Shown: one piece after another, positions 60,834 through 64,000 of the stretch | Layout of the letters: every line of letters starts with the position of its first letter | Position numbering within the stretch: position 1 is the stretch's first letter | Assembly: GCA_026874595.1 (NCBI GenBank) | Contig: CM049317.1 | Coordinates: 13,198,882 to 13,262,881 of the forward strand | Source of the DNA: Sipunculus nudus | Lineage: Eukaryota > Annelida > Sipuncula > Golfingiida > Sipunculidae | Direction: 5' to 3' | Length of the DNA: 64,000 bases | Program-made: the position numbers and the translations under genes | Notes under the pieces: model-generated | Told to the model about the DNA's origin: nothing | The model's input: the letters and a program-made list of their open reading frames with translations, nothing else | The model's database searches: none

Positions 60834-61390
60834 TAGCCCTATTGAATCGGACTCAATATTATTAGGCCCTGCCATATATTGAGTCCGATAGCCATACAAT
60901 GAGAGTTTCTACAATATAAGCCACCGAAGATGCAACGGTTGCATCTTCTTTGACTGCCTGTTTACTGCAAAACAACAAGACACAGGATTATACCATTTTA
61001 ACACCAATAAGTATGTATTTCATGGTTTCGATAACTAAAATCAAACTTGGATCATCATTTTTAAACATTTACTGACCATTTAACCAGAGGCATGTCAGCG
61101 AGTTTAGTAGGGACAGAGAAGAACAGTCGAACAGGTGCACTTGATGACCTCACTGATGGCCTCGCTGACTCGAGTGATTGACAGCTAAAATGTTGTTACA
61201 TTTTGTTTCAACGGGCCCGGCGCTGAAAAATGACCGCACGCACGGGGTAATAAACACCTGTTGATACTGGTTACAAGGGCATAGGGTGGCGTGTAGTCTG
61301 AGGCTTATATTGTAGAAACTCTCACTGTATGGCTATCGGACTCAATATATGGCAGGGCCTAATAATATTGAGTCCGATTCAATCGGGCTA
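60834..61390. mobile_element. 557-bp MITE with 89-bp terminal inverted repeats and 9-bp target duplication
   Basis: The ends 60834-60922 and 61302-61390 are inverted copies of each other with 87 of 89 positions identical by hand comparison. The nonamer TCATCCCTC directly flanks both sides (60825-60833 and 61391-61399), a perfect target-site duplication. Long terminal repeats plus a 9-bp duplication fit Mutator-like elements best; Merlin is an alternative. Each terminal repeat contains its own hairpin (14-bp arms ATCGGACTCAATAT at 60846-60859 and its inverse at 60876-60889). Just inside the left end is an 11-bp-arm hairpin GAAGATGCAAC/GTTGCATCTTC (60926-60948). No transposase frame is present. 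Confidence 0.93.
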
Positions 61391-61399
61391 TCATCCCTC

Positions 61400-63380
61400 C
61401 CTATCCGTGGTTACTGGTCGTGCTCCGTCAAACGGTACAATGTGCGACCACGGATGAGACTCTCCATGAACAGATTGGGAAGTTACCGTCATTGGCCGTA
61501 ACGACACCACGAGGATCCGTGAAAATCAGTACTTCCTTGAATGATATACTCAGACCTCCCCCAGTCCAGAGACTCCGTGCTGTCTCCGCCATCATCGGTA
61601 TGTGGTTCGTGACTGGTCATTTTCCCTGATCTTATCGCCGTGAAACCGTTTCTAAACCATACTAAATATCTCACACACCGTGGGAATCCGCCCCATAGAA
61701 CACGTTTGCTGTACTCAAATCGTTAAAACTTTCGCTTAAAGCATTATTGTAATCGAAAAGTGTGCGTTTCCCACGGATAGTTCGTGATTCCGCAATTCAA
61801 GACCATCCGTCGCCGTCAAGACTCTCATCCGTGACATTGTGACTTACACTTAAAGACGAAGTCTCCTGTAGCTCTGATTACAGCTGGGACAACCAGGTGA
61901 TTTGCGTGTTGAACTATATTTTTATTATTGATTATGGTTAAACGGCCTTTGCGTCCCAGCGCCCTTTTTAGTTCGTTCTGATTGGATAATTAATTTGTAT
62001 TTTGTTATGTATACAGTCATGTGGATTGGTAACGCGTTATTTGTTTTCTTTAAGAAATTTTCTACCCTCGAAAGTATGGAATGATTGGTGGCGGAAAAAA
62101 ATAATACGATGAAATCGTATTTACAATAATTGAAAGTTATAAATCTGTCAGTGTAACTTCATTCTGCTTATTTATTTTTCTTTTAAGAAGGAATATCCTT
62201 TAAAAAAATTTGGTAACGCGAGTGTATACTTTTACTTTAGAGAGCTTTGAAATATAATTCAGGCTTACTTTTAATCCAACAAGGCATATTTAAAACTTCT
62301 AAGTCATTCAAAGTTTAAATAAAAGATCGTAGTGAGAAGCAAAAGCGGAAATAACCGTAAATTACAATAAATGTGTTACAGTGTCCCACATTCCGTCATC
62401 TTAGAATTGCTTTCAATTTGTCTACTGACATTCCTTTATTATACCTTATAAAATATAACATTTCAAAATTAATAAATGATACAAATTGTGTGTCTCCTGG
62501 ATGGGCCATGATGTTACCAGTGAAAATGTAATGCATAAATCCTATGTCTTAAACATGTTGGCACTTGGACAGGGACCAACACGTGAGCCTGTCATCTCAG
62601 CGGAGAGCTATGGACCGATCGTCACAAAATCGTTAAAGATAGGGGCTACAATATTTTTTTTAATTCTTGAAATTTTTACATATTACATGAGCTGTAATGT
62701 CCTTTCAACAGAGATATATGAAAGTCAATGTTTGAAATAGCGCACGGTACGTTGAAGCAGTTTTTTTTTTGCTGAATCCCTAGAATGTATTTCCTTCAGC
62801 GTCCAACAGATGGTGCGAGTGTTGTTAAGAACCAACTTCATGTAGTATATATATAAGTCATTTGCACTGGTTGGCCTTGTATATGAATCCTAATAGCTTC
62901 CAGGTAGATTTTAATTTAAGGAGCACATAGGAAGGTACAGAAGGTAAATTACCAGATGAGTTAATTTTCATGAAACAGTAATCTAAATTGAGTATCTGTG
63001 GTCAAAAAGCTGTTGACTTCACCATAGCGCTTCTCGTAAAATGATTTTATCTTTATTTTCATAACAACGGCGGACCTTATGACTTAACTACTAATTTAGC
63101 TTTTCCCTGATAAGTAAACCTACCAAAAACACTGCATGCTCAGAATCTGACAAACTTATCCTCATAGCCAGAAAATTCTAAACAATTCATATTACTAGGA
63201 AACATCGCATGCTGAATTTACCAACAATACATTCCTTGAAACCACCAGTCACGATTCTTAAAACCTCCATTGTAACGTGTTATTGGTGTAAATAGCTGAG
63301 TACTAGCTAGTGATGATAGTAATATGATATTTTTATAATCATATATCCTGTGATAATACTGACGTGGGTATGATAAGGTA
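61400..63380. other. no gene seen
   Basis: The first 450 bp are somewhat GC-richer with repeated TCCGT/ATCCGT words (CCGTGGTTACTGG, CCACGGATGAGACTC). Short frames on both strands at 61420-61674 and a plus-strand one at 62486-62740 are unrecognised. The rest is AT-rich. Confidence 0.45.
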
Positions 63381-63405
63381 ATGTCTCTCTCTGTATGTTT
63401 CCCTC

Positions 63406-63466
<61 letters not shown>

Positions 63467-63478
63467 GTTTCTCTCTCT
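63381..63478. repeat. (CT)n microsatellite
   Basis: A CT tract of about 50 bp (about 63412-63461) with interrupted CTCTGTTT units on both sides. It gives poly-(Arg-Glu) and poly-(Ser-Leu) artefact frames. Confidence 0.95.
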
Positions 63479-63756
63479 ATCACACAAAAAAACACACGCA
63501 TACAGGTTATTCATTATATATTATTCCACGTCAAGTAAGAAAATGATAATGAATCATATAGTTATTATTATTTATTATTTATAGATGTTATTTTAAAGAT
63601 TTAGACATGCATACATTTGTCGATAAACAGGAGTTAACACTTTCCTATAAACAGATACTGTAACTTTAACCCTTTATGATATTTCTGCTGCCCATTGATC
63701 AAATTACATTTGATTTAAATTGTTCATATTGACACTGTGATCAAAAGGATGACTAA

Positions 63757-63871
63757 TGGGAACATTACCACTACCACCACTATCATCATCATCGTCATCA
63801 TCACCACTTCCACCACCACCACCACAATCGTAATCATCCCAAACACCATCATCATCATGACTGCTACCACC

Positions 63872-63904
<33 letters not shown>

Positions 63905-64000
63905 CTCATCATCATCATCATCATCATCACCACCACCACCACCACCATTACCACCACAATTACAACCACCACCATCATCATCATAACCACCACCACCGTT
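63757..64000. repeat. compound (CAC)n/(ATC)n microsatellite, runs off the window
   Basis: Alternating CAC and ATC/CAT blocks with occasional CAA, continuing to the last base. The minus-strand poly-Val/Met frame here is not a gene. Confidence 0.95.

Noticed and set aside
63218-63584. Arg-Glu-rich and Ser-Leu-rich frames
   Set aside because: Produced by the CT microsatellite in both strands.
63724-63996. Val/Met-rich minus-strand frame
   Set aside because: Translation of a CAC/ATC microsatellite.

Overview
The window looks like intergenic or intronic DNA from an animal nuclear genome. It is AT-rich, roughly two-thirds A+T by eye. It has no operon-like gene packing and no frame that I recognise as a protein family. 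It is crowded with microsatellites, tRNA-derived SINEs, miniature inverted-repeat DNA transposons (MITEs), a probable solo LTR and a very large minisatellite. This repeat style is typical of marine invertebrates, and a bivalve or other lophotrochozoan is my best guess, but that is inference only.

Layout. 1-10 kb: AT-rich unique DNA with two GC/CpG-richer islands (about 1340-2110 and 8886-9340) that could be promoters. 10-12 kb: AT and ACT microsatellites and an 823-bp probable solo LTR (10801-11623) with a TATA box and 4-bp direct flanks. 12-22 kb: mostly unassigned, with copies of two dispersed repeat families and a pogo/Tigger-like nonautonomous transposon (19821-20706). 22.2-25.5 kb: a tandem segmental duplication of about 1.17 kb; its second copy carries about 0.8 kb of extra DNA that includes a CRE-plus-TATA arrangement. 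25.5-33 kb: three minus-strand copies of one tRNA-derived SINE family, a second unrelated SINE, long AT tracts and a Harbinger-like MITE. 33-42 kb: another pogo-like MITE, a foldback element rich in GCGAC motifs, and a plus-strand SINE copy. 42.2-42.5 kb: three head-to-tail copies of a 70-bp module, each followed by an (AT)n tract.

The dominant feature is a 33-bp minisatellite of about 290 units (43637-53416, 9.8 kb). It is organised into nested higher-order repeats, almost all of whose periods are multiples of 33 bp (165, 198, 231, 330, 1188 bp) or 33n+1 (694 bp). Just upstream lies a short array with the same 33-bp period but a diverged consensus, probably an older relative. The unit is a multiple of three and lacks stop codons in several frames on both strands, so the array produces long but probably meaningless open frames (up to 869 codons).

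53.9-64 kb: a 334-bp tandem repeat, a degenerate SINE, two more Harbinger-like MITE copies, a 557-bp MITE with 89-bp terminal inverted repeats and a perfect 9-bp target duplication, and CT and CAC/ATC microsatellites at the end. No complete protein-coding gene, rRNA, genuine tRNA or CRISPR array is supported.
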